This document shows, piece after piece, positions 7,601 through 14,505 of a DNA stretch of 29,254 nt. The stretch is from a virus. Location of the stretch: IMG/VR virus record IMGVR_UViG_3300021437_000068, positions 1-29,254 of that record; one strand, 5' to 3'. The notes under the pieces are model-generated. The model was not told the DNA's origin and did not search any database. It worked only from the letters and a program-made list of their open reading frames with translations. The position numbers were made by a program, and so were the translations under genes. The number at the start of each line of letters is the position of its first letter. The first letter of the stretch is position 1.

Positions 7601-8099
7601 TGCTTTTGCGATGACTTCAGCTACGGCAGTTGGACAGGGGTTTGATATTACCTGTCCGATGATTAATACTGGCTCGACTGCTGGTATTTATCCATCGTTC
7701 ACGTATTCAGCCAACGGTGCTAGTAATACCCCGTCAGCGTATGGTATGATTCTAGAAGGCGGTTCTGGTAGTGCAACTTCTGGTATTAGCCTAGGAGTGG
7801 GCTCCACTACGGCTCAAGCGTGTATTGACGTACGATCAGGAAATCTTGTTCAAAATGAAGCCATAACTGCAGTTTGGGATGGTAGAGTAAATAAGTTTGC
7901 TGCAGGTAGTAGTGGGTCAATGTCGTTTAATGGTGTAACTGTAACATCTAACGGTACACCCGCTGGCACTATACAGCCTTCGACTTTATATGTTGGTCAG
8001 AGATATAATAATACGCTAAACTTCCAGGGTGTCATCACTGACATTAATGTCTATGGCACACCGCTGACGCAGGCAGTTAATAACCGATTGACCACATGA
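4602..8099 (+). CDS. Giant lectin-like fibre protein, probably head-associated
   Basis: A 1165-residue, Ser/Thr/Gly-rich beta protein. Residues 1-240 begin with FTRNSIATVIDHSGIVRTC and ANEARFNGMRRVENL, a pattern typical of phage head-spike or fibre proteins. Two jelly-roll-like modules resembling carbohydrate-binding modules follow: about 411-545, ending in TIDNFSLRE, and 554-665, ending in DISNVSVRE. Residues about 668-848 repeat the head-spike-like logic (LNEPSRANLL, then TPSSFIPQTITRAADILSYP). Residues about 849-1165 look like a concanavalin/LamG-type domain ending in FQGVITDINVYGTPL. It sits between terminase and portal, away from the tail genes, which favours a capsid fibre binding glycans on the cell or in mucus. 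No enzyme motif is seen. It overlaps both neighbours by 4 nt. Confidence 0.75.
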   Translation: MRLMPRANAVLMPQPKFSAPLKKNLGPSIGNVTPTFTRNSIATVIDHSGIVRTCLANEARFNGMRRVENLAPLSTTTSMFSIAVAVTLGTGATQYKTGHTATTVTKSSVSAGARAQRNITGVTGKMYLATMRVLKPLSSTGDFCALVEGATMAHTVFNPFTGAVTYTTGFTNSWVITDPDNPAWWRIGFLIAPGVTVAPAFYPAWNSDGSANESTAIGSGYTYTVDGLQIEDVTGQLVQTPGEYVCKGIGGPNYGPELGILPYVARGTVTGSGTYVATTTSVVTTQYGIVAALPTGALVAGKTYRIYAKLNSRSVVDPTHQLSICDSADQNSGIIAQQLVISNTSGASIIYVASATRTLTLRSDTGTATIGDSWNFTFSVTECLFSGANVDGVQYFDTQLDGRPIYEAYGPEMCINGTFDTNANGWTFANNSGDVSNPAIGAVSGGILTVTGAQTPRVSQTFNLLSGKTYEVSVDIISATSAPFLSFSTGVQDLTSNLANDVSSNVTGRRTFSWTSTVTGQLGVGLRSTTAGSFTIDNFSLRERKPLAGLGVDQINDGNFGNRSLYWVLSGQTSIANGKATIASTGAAATVGQTPATMSASKTYLVSFTAVVRSGTAKLQDSGGGILVNIATSGNYSGYLTNTQSVIFNRISACDVDISNVSVREVLLPAGYLNEPSRANLLGYPADISNAAWVENSSTSSAGTQYATFKSMLVASGGAIWNRRNQAITLSASTYSISVYYKLGTSALAYVCLYLDGTHISDGSFSATGALTSSANPGVTVVSAWKSVKISPDVFMATATLTLTAAGTYYLGCGPSSATVGQTIEFLGAQIELASTPSSFIPQTITRAADILSYPQPVAVGGTNLLLYSNFPGAAGAPGTTPTQWGVTGGSGTCMQLTAETAINSACQVVKLRKIVSGNGYEGIQRLSGVDGITTGIAYTFSIYVRVPTGVTACDLIFYSGGGNPGVATIANAATLNAQPKDVFVRYSVNITFTVAPVSLAFAMTSATAVGQGFDITCPMINTGSTAGIYPSFTYSANGASNTPSAYGMILEGGSGSATSGISLGVGSTTAQACIDVRSGNLVQNEAITAVWDGRVNKFAAGSSGSMSFNGVTVTSNGTPAGTIQPSTLYVGQRYNNTLNFQGVITDINVYGTPLTQAVNNRLTT

Positions 8100-8344
8100 T
8101 CGAAGGAATTATCATCCTAACCCTAATAGGCCTTTCAGTAGGCCTATTAGCCTATGTGATCATATGCATTAAGTCTGATTCGGACGAAATGCATGAAGAA
8201 CTGGCAAAGCGTGTATTGCATGACATTGAACAACGTCATGCTGAGCGTCTGGCTCTTTCCAGAATTAAACCTTACGGGGATATTGATGAGCCTCTTCTCA
8301 AGTCTATTCAGCAACTCGAAGCCCAGCGCAGCGAGAAGCCCTAA
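8096..8344 (+). CDS. Small single-pass membrane protein
   Basis: An 82-residue protein with one N-terminal membrane segment (residues about 4-26, IIILTLIGLSVGLLAYVIIC) and a charged cytoplasmic- or periplasm-facing helical tail (HEELAKRVLHDIEQRHAERL). Its start overlaps the fibre stop (ATGA at 8096), and its 3' end overlaps the HNH gene by 59 nt in another frame. The plan of one anchor plus a charged helix resembles small spanin- or holin-like lysis proteins, but no lysis cassette is near, so the role stays open. Confidence 0.6.
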   Translation: MIEGIIILTLIGLSVGLLAYVIICIKSDSDEMHEELAKRVLHDIEQRHAERLALSRIKPYGDIDEPLLKSIQQLEAQRSEKP

Positions 8345-8639
8345 GTGGCCGGGGGTGGAGAAAGCCCACCTTGCTTTACATCCAGTTTGTGAGCGGTGTG
8401 GCGGTAAGACTAAGCTCAATGTTCACCATATCAAACCTTACCACCTCTACCCTACTTTGGAACTTGAGCCAACAAATCTGATTACTCTATGTGAGCAGGG
8501 GACTGGTGGAGTTAATTGCCATCTAGCTTTTGGCCACCTTGGTGATTTCAAGTCCTACAATGTGGATGTTGTACAAGACACCGCAGTCTGGAAAGTAAAG
8601 CTTCTGAATAAGCCATTTGGAGTAGTTGAGGAAGCCTGA
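8286..8639 (+). CDS. HNH endonuclease, near terminase and portal
   Basis: A 117-residue HNH protein. Zinc-ligand candidates are C35 and C38 (CERCGG) and C69 and C78, with the catalytic segment LNVHHIKPYH (H47, H48), N64 in EPTNLITLC and H79 in NCHLAFGH. The C-terminal part after residue 80 is short and not assigned. ATG 8286 is chosen because ACGGGG precedes it at a good distance; the open frame extends upstream to 8193 but that part lies wholly inside the membrane-protein gene and lacks protein-like character. HNH proteins encoded beside terminase and portal genes take part in packaging cleavage in HK97-like phages. Here that is a possibility, the other being a small selfish endonuclease. 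Confidence 0.8.
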   Translation: MSLFSSLFSNSKPSAARSPKWPGVEKAHLALHPVCERCGGKTKLNVHHIKPYHLYPTLELEPTNLITLCEQGTGGVNCHLAFGHLGDFKSYNVDVVQDTAVWKVKLLNKPFGVVEEA

Positions 8640-8645
8640 TAGAAT
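8617..8645 (+). promoter_or_regulatory. Probable promoter with extended -10 before the portal gene
   Basis: TTGGAG (8617-8622) and TAGAAT (8640-8645) are 17 bp apart, and TG at 8637-8638 gives an extended -10 (TG-A-TAGAAT). The predicted start near 8652 leaves a short leader before ATG 8669. It overlaps the last codons of the HNH gene. Confidence 0.45.
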
Positions 8646-8668
8646 CGCAGCGACTTTCTAGGAATACC

Positions 8669-10123
8669 ATGAAACTGATCGACACACTGAAATCCTGGGG
8701 CGCTGCAGTTCTGCCTTCGATGCCCATCCCGAAGGCACCCAAGGGTGCAGTGGCTATTCCTGGCTATCGTAGAAACGTAGTCTCAAGCAAGGCTGCGCTA
8801 CGGGAAACAGATCGTCAACTCGCTACGACAGACCGACTGACTTCTGCAAGATCGCAGTCGAAGAGTCGTAAGGTTGTACGAGAACTTGTCAAGACTTCTC
8901 CAGACCTGAGTAGCGCAGCTAGTTCTTTGTTGCGTTCTGGTATCCCAGAACGCTACACCCTGGTTGCACGGAACATGGACGGCGTGATTGACCCCGCTGC
9001 CACCGCTGCCGCCCATGAGATTCTGCGCCGCGTAACCTACATGGGAAACCCTGACGGAAGTTTTGGCATCCAGCAGGGCTTGCAGTCTATCTCTGAGCAA
9101 CTGGCACTTGAGCTACTGATTGAAGGTGCAGCCTGTCTGGAAGTTGCACTTGATAAAGCACGAGTGCCAGCTTCGTTCAATCCGGTGCCAGTGTCTACGT
9201 TTCGCTTCTATGAAGAAGATAATGCATTCCGATTTGTGCAGGTCATTGGCGGTGTAGAAATCGACCTTGATCTTCCGACAATTATCTATACGACTGTGGA
9301 TCAGTTTCTGACTGAAGTATATCCAAGTTCGTATTACGAAGCTGCTATTCAGCCTGTGCTCCAGGATATCGAGTTTACAGACTCTGCACGTAGAGCATTG
9401 CGTCGTGCTGTGCTTCCGCGGTTGACTGCTACGGTTGATAGTGATCGTGTCAAGAAGATGACACCGCCTGATATTCTGTCTGATCCTCAGAAGTTTGCCG
9501 ACTACAAGAACGCTTTGATCGACCAAATCGAGCAGATCGTTAACGGACTTGGGCCAGAAGATGTACTTGTGTCCTACGATGCAGTGGCTTATGCATATGT
9601 GGATGGTGGTAAAGACCCATCGGCTATCATCGAAAAAATCCAGGGCGTACTGAATGGCAAACTAGCCTCAGGTGCTAAGACCATGCCTACTGTGCTTGGG
9701 CACGGTAGCGGAAGTAATACGTCGTCTACTGAAGCGGTGTTGTACCTGAAGCAGGCCAACATGCTTCGCATGAAGCTTAACGAGATTTACTCTCGTGCGT
9801 TTACAGTTGCAGTACGGCTACTTGGACTGGACGTATACGTCGAGTTTAAGTACGTTGCACTTGATCTGCGGCCAGAAGCTGAGCTTGAAGCGTTTAGGGC
9901 TATGGAACAGAGCCGTCTGCTGATGCAGTTAAGCCTTGGTATGATTACAGATGAAGAGTGCTGCATTGCCCTGACTGGGAACCTGCCGCCACCGGGCTAT
10001 AAGCCAAAAAGTGGCACGATGTTTATGGCTCCGCAGCAGACTACAGTGACAAACCCATCGTCAAACACCAGCGCGATCAGCCAAAGTACCACTTCAGACG
10101 CGCCAAAACAGCCGAAAAGCTAA
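8669..10123 (+). CDS. Portal protein
   Basis: A 484-residue portal, the dodecameric ring at the capsid vertex through which DNA enters and to which the connectors attach. The order of elements fits the SPP1/HK97-type portal family: a basic N-terminal arm, a clip/stem region with the RKVVRELVKTSPDLSSAASS helix, and a central segment SISEQLALELLIEGAACLEV that resembles the wing. After about residue 330 come NEIYSRAFTVAVRLLGLDVY, then PEAELEAFRAMEQSRLLMQL and GMITDEE, the recurrent C-terminal portal pattern. The last 40 residues are Ser/Thr/Gln-rich and disordered-looking. Length is normal for the family. A probable promoter and a short AGGAA Shine-Dalgarno lie just upstream. Confidence 0.88.
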   Translation: MKLIDTLKSWGAAVLPSMPIPKAPKGAVAIPGYRRNVVSSKAALRETDRQLATTDRLTSARSQSKSRKVVRELVKTSPDLSSAASSLLRSGIPERYTLVARNMDGVIDPAATAAAHEILRRVTYMGNPDGSFGIQQGLQSISEQLALELLIEGAACLEVALDKARVPASFNPVPVSTFRFYEEDNAFRFVQVIGGVEIDLDLPTIIYTTVDQFLTEVYPSSYYEAAIQPVLQDIEFTDSARRALRRAVLPRLTATVDSDRVKKMTPPDILSDPQKFADYKNALIDQIEQIVNGLGPEDVLVSYDAVAYAYVDGGKDPSAIIEKIQGVLNGKLASGAKTMPTVLGHGSGSNTSSTEAVLYLKQANMLRMKLNEIYSRAFTVAVRLLGLDVYVEFKYVALDLRPEAELEAFRAMEQSRLLMQLSLGMITDEECCIALTGNLPPPGYKPKSGTMFMAPQQTTVTNPSSNTSAISQSTTSDAPKQPKS

Positions 10124-10139
10124 CACTCAGAAAACATGG

Positions 10140-10155
10140 GGACTCTTCGGAGTCC
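10140..10155 (+). terminator. UUCG-capped hairpin between portal and protease
   Basis: GGACTC-TTCG-GAGTCC forms a 6-bp stem with a very stable UUCG tetraloop. It is followed by TTATG, not a long T-run, so it is a weak terminator, an RNA processing site or a stabilising 3' end for upstream mRNA. Confidence 0.45.
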
Positions 10156-10195
10156 TTATGCGTTAGAGTACCCACAACCCACAAGGATCAAGATC

Positions 10196-11713
10196 ATGCC
10201 AACCGTAACGCAACTCTGGCTAGGCGACGAAGCCACCTTCCATCGCACGCTAGAAGCCAATATGAAAGCTTCTGAGAAACCGGAGTTTCAAGCTGCATCT
10301 GACTACATGAACACAGTCATGGAGCAGTTTGTACAGGTGCAGGATGGCGTTGCTATCATCAGCATGTCCGGTAGCCTGTCTAACGGCTCTGCCGGCTATG
10401 GCATCTACTTCGGTATGCTTGGCTATGAAGATCTGCGAAATATTCTTGCACAGGTTGTCTCCAATCCGGCTGTTAGTGCTATTGTGCTTAATGTTGATTC
10501 AGGCGGTGGTGCTGTGGCAGGTGTACAGGAGACTGCACAGTTGCTGTCTCGTGTCAACGCAGTCAAGCCTGTTGTTACTTATACTGGCTCTATGATGGCA
10601 AGTGCTGCTGTCTGGATTGGTGCTAATGCCAGTTATGTGATGGCGTCTGAGACAGCAATCGTTGGCTCTATTGGCATTATTCGCGTGCATATGGACTACT
10701 CTGAGTCCATGAAGATGAATGGTGTCAAGGCCACTATCATTCGTGCAGGTGAAGAGAAAGCACTTGCTTCTCCGTATGAGCCACTGTCTGACCAAGCCAA
10801 GTCTAACATGCAGACTCAGGCCAATCAAATGTACGGCATCTTCATCAAGGATATGGCTAAAGCTCGCGGCATTCCTGTTGCACAGGCAGATACCAACTTC
10901 GGCCAGGGCCGCGAGTTTCTAGGCAAGGCGGCTGTTGCCGCAGGTCTGATTGACGCTGTGGGCACACTTGAAGACGCATTCACCAAAGCTCAAAAGCTGG
11001 GTGCAGCCTCAAATAGCACGGCCAAGCGGCCAGTTACTTCGACGAAGGCAACCAATTCTGCCAGTGTTCAAGCTCAGACCTCGACTGACACGACTACTCT
11101 GGCAGATAATCAGCCAACCCACAAAGGAACTACCATGCCGAAACCCTTTACCGAAGAACAACTTGCCGCGATGGCCGCTGGCGTTGATCTGCCTTCGGCA
11201 GAGACGGCTGCACAGGAAGCTGCTGACAAAGCTGCCGCCGACGCTGCCGCCGCTGCCGCTAAGCTGGCAGAAGACGAAGCCGCTGCTGCTGCCGCTGCCG
11301 CTGCCTCTACGACTACTCCCGAAGCTGCACCTGATGCACTGACGGCTCTGACTAATTTGGTCACTAAGGCCACTGCAGACACTCTGGCTGCTAAGCTGGA
11401 ACTGCAAGCTGCACAGGCCAGCCTGACGGCTAAGGTTGCAGAGTTTGATGCTCTGACAGCCCAGGCCAATGCCACGCTGGAAATTGCCCGCGCATCCGTC
11501 AAGACGATGGGTTTGCATTTCGGCCTCAAGGCAGAAGCTGTTGCTTCCATGTCTGCTTCTGAAGTTCTTGCTCAGCACTCTGAGTTGAGCGAAAAGTTCA
11601 AAGCTAAGTTTAAGGTGGGCGGTGTTGCTGCCACCACCCAGGAAAAGACTACGGTGAAAGCTGTGGTTGATCCCTTGTTCGCAGCGCGTCTTTCTTCGTC
11701 CACCGCCAAATAA
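10196..11713 (+). CDS. Head maturation protease with C-terminal scaffold (lambda C-like)
   Basis: A 505-residue protein. Residues about 1-290 are an S49 (SppA-like) serine protease: IVLNVDSGGGAVAG near residue 98, nucleophile S136 in SMMASAAVW, and K188 in GEEKALASPYEPL. The Ser-Lys spacing of 52 is the same as the S166/K218 pair known for lambda gpC. In this family the protease cleaves scaffold and portal during capsid maturation. Residues from about 314 on are a scaffold made separately from an internal start. ATG 10196 is chosen for AAGGAT at 10183-10188; an upstream in-frame ATG at 10136 lacks a Shine-Dalgarno and lies across the UUCG hairpin. The decoration and capsid genes follow directly. 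Confidence 0.9.
   Translation: MPTVTQLWLGDEATFHRTLEANMKASEKPEFQAASDYMNTVMEQFVQVQDGVAIISMSGSLSNGSAGYGIYFGMLGYEDLRNILAQVVSNPAVSAIVLNVDSGGGAVAGVQETAQLLSRVNAVKPVVTYTGSMMASAAVWIGANASYVMASETAIVGSIGIIRVHMDYSESMKMNGVKATIIRAGEEKALASPYEPLSDQAKSNMQTQANQMYGIFIKDMAKARGIPVAQADTNFGQGREFLGKAAVAAGLIDAVGTLEDAFTKAQKLGAASNSTAKRPVTSTKATNSASVQAQTSTDTTTLADNQPTHKGTTMPKPFTEEQLAAMAAGVDLPSAETAAQEAADKAAADAAAAAAKLAEDEAAAAAAAAASTTTPEAAPDALTALTNLVTKATADTLAAKLELQAAQASLTAKVAEFDALTAQANATLEIARASVKTMGLHFGLKAEAVASMSASEVLAQHSELSEKFKAKFKVGGVAATTQEKTTVKAVVDPLFAARLSSSTAK
11135..11713 (+). CDS. Scaffold protein from an internal in-frame start (lambda Nu3-like)
   Basis: A 192-residue protein nested in the protease gene in the same frame. 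The ATG at 11135 is preceded by AAAGGA (11123-11128), better placed than many real starts in the window. Residues 1-90 are extremely Ala-rich and coiled (QEAADKAAADAAAAAAKLAE), followed by a helical core (LVTKATADTLAAKLELQAAQ) and a basic C-terminus (FKAKFKVGG), as expected for a scaffold that binds the capsid protein. Lambda makes Nu3 from an internal start in gene C in the same way. This gene product is inferred from the start site and the family precedent. Confidence 0.78.
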   Translation: MPKPFTEEQLAAMAAGVDLPSAETAAQEAADKAAADAAAAAAKLAEDEAAAAAAAAASTTTPEAAPDALTALTNLVTKATADTLAAKLELQAAQASLTAKVAEFDALTAQANATLEIARASVKTMGLHFGLKAEAVASMSASEVLAQHSELSEKFKAKFKVGGVAATTQEKTTVKAVVDPLFAARLSSSTAK

Positions 11714-11725
11714 GGAGTATCCAAA

Positions 11726-12208
11726 ATGGCTGCAAATCATTACGTCACGCCCACCCTGCCCCTGGAGAAGGTTCGCGCCGTTCGCCTGGGTGCCGGTACG
11801 GGTTCCGCTAACAACATGTCGGACGTTGACTCCGGCAAGATGGTCAAGCTGGTTGCTGAATCTCGCTACGACTTGTGTGCCGCTGGCGACAAGATCGAAG
11901 GTCTGATTGTTGCTGTTGAGAATGCTACCTCTGGTGGTTACTCTGTCGGCGGCATTGTGAACGAAGGTGAAGTCTACGCTACGGCTGACGGCCTGCAAGC
12001 AACTCCTGGCACTGGCACTATCGCTATTGGCGACTATGTCGTTGCAGGCACGGCTACCGCCAAGGGCACTGCTTTGACCGCCTACCCCAAGGTGTGCAAG
12101 GCAACTTCTCAGACCTTCGGTGCGTTTACGTGGCGCGTCGAGAGTCTGGGTACTGCAGGTACTGGCGCTGTCGGTACTACCATCTGCCTGTCCCGCGTGG
12201 ACGGCTAA
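11726..12208 (+). CDS. Head decoration protein (lambda gpD-like)
   Basis: A 160-residue beta-rich protein between scaffold and capsid genes, the place of lambda D. The N-terminal segment (LPLEKVRAVRLGAGTG, then VDSGKMVKLVAESRYDLCAA) and the repeated Gly/Thr-rich body fit the capsid-stabilising trimer family that caps expanded capsids. It starts with AAGGAG at 11712-11717, 9 nt before ATG, and ends 40 nt before the capsid gene. It is longer than gpD (110 residues). The family name is inferred from position and fold type; the sequence match is only moderate. Confidence 0.75.
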   Translation: MAANHYVTPTLPLEKVRAVRLGAGTGSANNMSDVDSGKMVKLVAESRYDLCAAGDKIEGLIVAVENATSGGYSVGGIVNEGEVYATADGLQATPGTGTIAIGDYVVAGTATAKGTALTAYPKVCKATSQTFGAFTWRVESLGTAGTGAVGTTICLSRVDG

Positions 12209-12248
12209 TCCAACAGCTAACCCAGCTTACAACCTACAGGAGTAAATC

Positions 12249-13472
12249 ATGGCATTTTTCGTTGACAACGCAGGCGTGACTCAGCAAGTCGAAATCACGC
12301 CCGATATCCATAAGGCCGCACTTGATGCCGGTATGTCGGTTCCCACCTACATCAACCGTCAGTACAATTCGGCTAATCTGAGCCTTGGCTCGGCATTTAA
12401 GCAGATTTGTGCATCTGAAGGTCTGGTCCTTCCTGGTGCTAATAGCTTCGGCATTCGTGCTGCTACGATGGCTGACATTTTGGACGGTAAGGCTAGCTAT
12501 CAAGCTGCCGGTGTGTCCAACGTGTCTGACAAAGGCTCTCCGTTCGGCGTTGCTGCTCGCAGCTTGGCTCCGGTTGCCATTGTCGATATCGTGGAAGACC
12601 TGTTGGCCAAGGATCGTGAAACTGACACCGTGGTCTTCGACCAGATGGTGGGTCAGAACATCTCGATTGACTCTGAGAACTTCATTCAGCCTGTTATCTC
12701 GTATCAGACTGTTGGCGGTCCTCAGAACGTCAAGCCCCAGCGTGCGACTGAGTTTGGTGAACCCACCTCGCTGCTGCGTATCAGCACTGCAGAACGTATC
12801 CGTTCTCTGCCTGCTTTCACGATGGGTATTGAGTTCAGCGACAAGGCCCAGCGTGCCCTGACCATCGACGTTATCGCTTTGACCATCGCCCGTTACATGG
12901 AAGTTGAGCGCGATTCTCGCGTCTACAACTACCTGTCGGCCTTGTTCTCTGGCGATGCTGATCTGGTTGTCGGTGCGATTTCCGCAGTTACTACGACCAG
13001 CCTGGATTCCAATGCCACCGGCGGTGTTGTTACTCACAAGTCCTGGGTGAAGTTCCTAGCCCGTAACCGAAAGTTCCGCCGTATCACCCACATCGTGTGT
13101 GATATCGACACGTACTTGAAGATCGAGAGCCGCACTGGTCGTCCTGGTACTACCGCCTATGACCCGACTCTGGCCCGCATCGACCCCCAGACTGTTGCTG
13201 CTAACGCAAACAACATTGGCTTCGGCAACGATGTTAAGTTCTTCATCGTGGACGCTGCAGTTGATGGTGGCCCTGTGCCTGCCAACACTGTCTGGGCTTT
13301 GGACGCCAGCAAGGCTATCACCCGTGTGACCAACACGCAGGCTTCTTATGCCGCTTCTGAGGCATTCGCTCTGCGCCGTTCTACGGCAATGCGTTGGGAC
13401 TACAGTGAAGCTGTGTACCGCACCTACGGTGACGTTGAACTGCGTTCGTTTGATGTTCTGACGATCGCCTAA
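12249..13472 (+). CDS. Major capsid protein
   Basis: A 407-residue protein. Position between decoration protein and connectors, a strong AGGAG Shine-Dalgarno at 12238-12242 and Ala/Gly/Asp-rich composition all indicate the main shell protein. A helix-rich N-terminal arm (ITPDIHKAALDAG) leads to a body with IARYMEVERDSRVYNYLSAL (long spine-helix-like segment), HIVCDIDTYLKIESRTGRPG and NTVWALDASKAITRV in the P- and A-domain positions seen in HK97-fold capsids of lambda gpE-like phages. A rho-independent terminator follows 22 nt after the stop, so the capsid message is likely the most abundant segment. The HK97-fold call is by family resemblance, not structure. Confidence 0.88.
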   Translation: MAFFVDNAGVTQQVEITPDIHKAALDAGMSVPTYINRQYNSANLSLGSAFKQICASEGLVLPGANSFGIRAATMADILDGKASYQAAGVSNVSDKGSPFGVAARSLAPVAIVDIVEDLLAKDRETDTVVFDQMVGQNISIDSENFIQPVISYQTVGGPQNVKPQRATEFGEPTSLLRISTAERIRSLPAFTMGIEFSDKAQRALTIDVIALTIARYMEVERDSRVYNYLSALFSGDADLVVGAISAVTTTSLDSNATGGVVTHKSWVKFLARNRKFRRITHIVCDIDTYLKIESRTGRPGTTAYDPTLARIDPQTVAANANNIGFGNDVKFFIVDAAVDGGPVPANTVWALDASKAITRVTNTQASYAASEAFALRRSTAMRWDYSEAVYRTYGDVELRSFDVLTIA

Positions 13473-13493
13473 TCCTACGTGATTAGCTAAAGA

Positions 13494-13519
13494 AACAAGG
13501 GCTTCGGCCCTTGTTTTTT
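13494..13519 (+). terminator. Strong rho-independent terminator after the capsid gene
   Basis: ACAAGGGC (13495-13502) pairs with GCCCTTGT (13507-13514) around a UUCG tetraloop, followed by TTTTT. It lies within the late operon, with no clear promoter before the next gene, so downstream genes depend on partial read-through or antitermination. Confidence 0.92.
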
Positions 13520-13547
13520 CTCTAAATTTCTCACAACTGGAGTTAAT

Positions 13548-13943
13548 ATGCAAAAATGGTTCCACAACGCAGGTGCCTACCCCATTGTCGATCCTGAAAC
13601 TGGCACTCGCTACGAGTCTGGCGAAGCTACCTACGGTGAAGCAAATGACTGGGTACTTGGTCAACCAGTTTTGTCCGAGGTCGAAGACCCTTCGATCCGG
13701 GAAGCTGAACAAGCTGCTGCAATGGCTGCATCTCGTGCCGAAGCAGACGCGCAGGAAGCCGCCAGAATCGCTGCAGAGGAAGCCGCTATGGCAGAGGTTG
13801 CCCTTGCTACTGCAAAGGCCCAGGAAGCTGCTGATGCGGCTGCTGCCCAGGAAGCTGCTGACAAAGCTGCTGCTGATCTAGTTGCCATTGCTCGTGCCGA
13901 GCAAATTGCCAAGGAAAAGGCCGCTGCTGCTGAAGCTGCCTGA
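13548..13943 (+). CDS. Ala-rich protein in the lambda FI position
   Basis: A 131-residue protein with a globular N-terminus (MQKWFHNAGAYPIVDPETGT, then YGEANDWVLGQPVLSE) and an Ala/Glu-rich single helix from about residue 48 to the end (AEADAQEAARIAAEEAAMAE). Lambda FI, an Ala-rich packaging-stimulating factor, occupies the same slot between capsid and connectors, so a similar packaging role is possible but sequence similarity to it is not evident. GGAG precedes the start. A 23-nt segment of its Ala-rich part (13848-13870) is identical to one in the scaffold gene (11213-11235). A hairpin follows the stop. Confidence 0.65.
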   Translation: MQKWFHNAGAYPIVDPETGTRYESGEATYGEANDWVLGQPVLSEVEDPSIREAEQAAAMAASRAEADAQEAARIAAEEAAMAEVALATAKAQEAADAAAAQEAADKAAADLVAIARAEQIAKEKAAAAEAA

Positions 13944-13949
13944 TAAAAC

Positions 13950-13990
13950 GTCCCCAGTTTTGCAGAGTCCAAGACTGGGGACTCATCTTT
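13950..13990 (+). terminator. Hairpin, weak terminator
   Basis: GTCCCCAGT (13950-13958) pairs with ACTGGGGAC (13974-13982) as a perfect 9-bp stem with a 15-nt loop. The tail (TCATCTTT) is only partly T-rich, so it may attenuate rather than stop transcription. Confidence 0.5.
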
Positions 13991-14009
13991 AGAGCCACAA
14001 TCAGCACCT

Positions 14010-14504
14010 ATGGCTCTCACTACCTACACCACTTACGCCGAAGTTCGTGCAATTCTTGGCGTGTCTTCGACTGAGCTTCCAGATACAGTGCTTTCCCTGT
14101 CGATCTATGGAATGCATGCTACGCTGGTACTCGAAGATGTGTACGTAGACCTTCCTACCGACTTCGCCACGGTATCAGCCCTACCGTCTCCGTCAGCTAA
14201 CCAGCAGCGGTTTATTGACCTGACTAAGCTTTACGTCCCCTACGCAATAGCTAAAGAGCTTCTCACTTCATTGCCAATGTTTACTGTTAAACAGTTGACA
14301 GACGGTAGGGCTGGTTTTCAGAGACAAGATGACGTACAGTTGGAGATGCGCGACAACATCGACCAAGCTTTGCTAAGCATGAAGTATAGACTTGCTGCGA
14401 TCTATACCACGCTGTACCCAACCAAGATCACGCCCATCGAAAATAAGATCACGACTCTTACGAAGGCTGCTGGACTTGGTACTGATCCTGTGACTGGACA
14501 GTAA
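14010..14504 (+). CDS. Head-tail connector (adaptor) protein
   Basis: A 164-residue, mainly helical protein directly after the head genes. Features are an N-terminal TTYTTYAEVRAILGVSSTEL, typical for gp6/gp15-like connectors that begin with a ‘T-x-D/E-E-V-R/K-x-x-L-G’ helix, and a middle helix FIDLTKLYVPYAIAKELLTS, ending in a Lys/Thr-rich tail. Such proteins form a ring under the portal. It has a weak Shine-Dalgarno and ends 1 nt before the next start. Assignment is by position and pattern. Confidence 0.65.
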   Translation: MALTTYTTYAEVRAILGVSSTELPDTVLSLSIYGMHATLVLEDVYVDLPTDFATVSALPSPSANQQRFIDLTKLYVPYAIAKELLTSLPMFTVKQLTDGRAGFQRQDDVQLEMRDNIDQALLSMKYRLAAIYTTLYPTKITPIENKITTLTKAAGLGTDPVTGQ

Positions 14505-14505
14505 A

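Noticed and set aside
10136-10195. Upstream ATG for the protease
   Set aside because: It has no Shine-Dalgarno and the extension lies on the UUCG hairpin; ATG 10196 has AAGGAT.
11009-11998. Minus-strand frame of 329 codons
   Set aside because: Antisense to the Ala-rich scaffold coding region. Long opposite frames arise there from GCT/GCC codons; the product is Ser/Gly/Cys-rich with no motif.
12234-13037. Minus-strand frame of 267 codons
   Set aside because: Antisense shadow of the major capsid gene.
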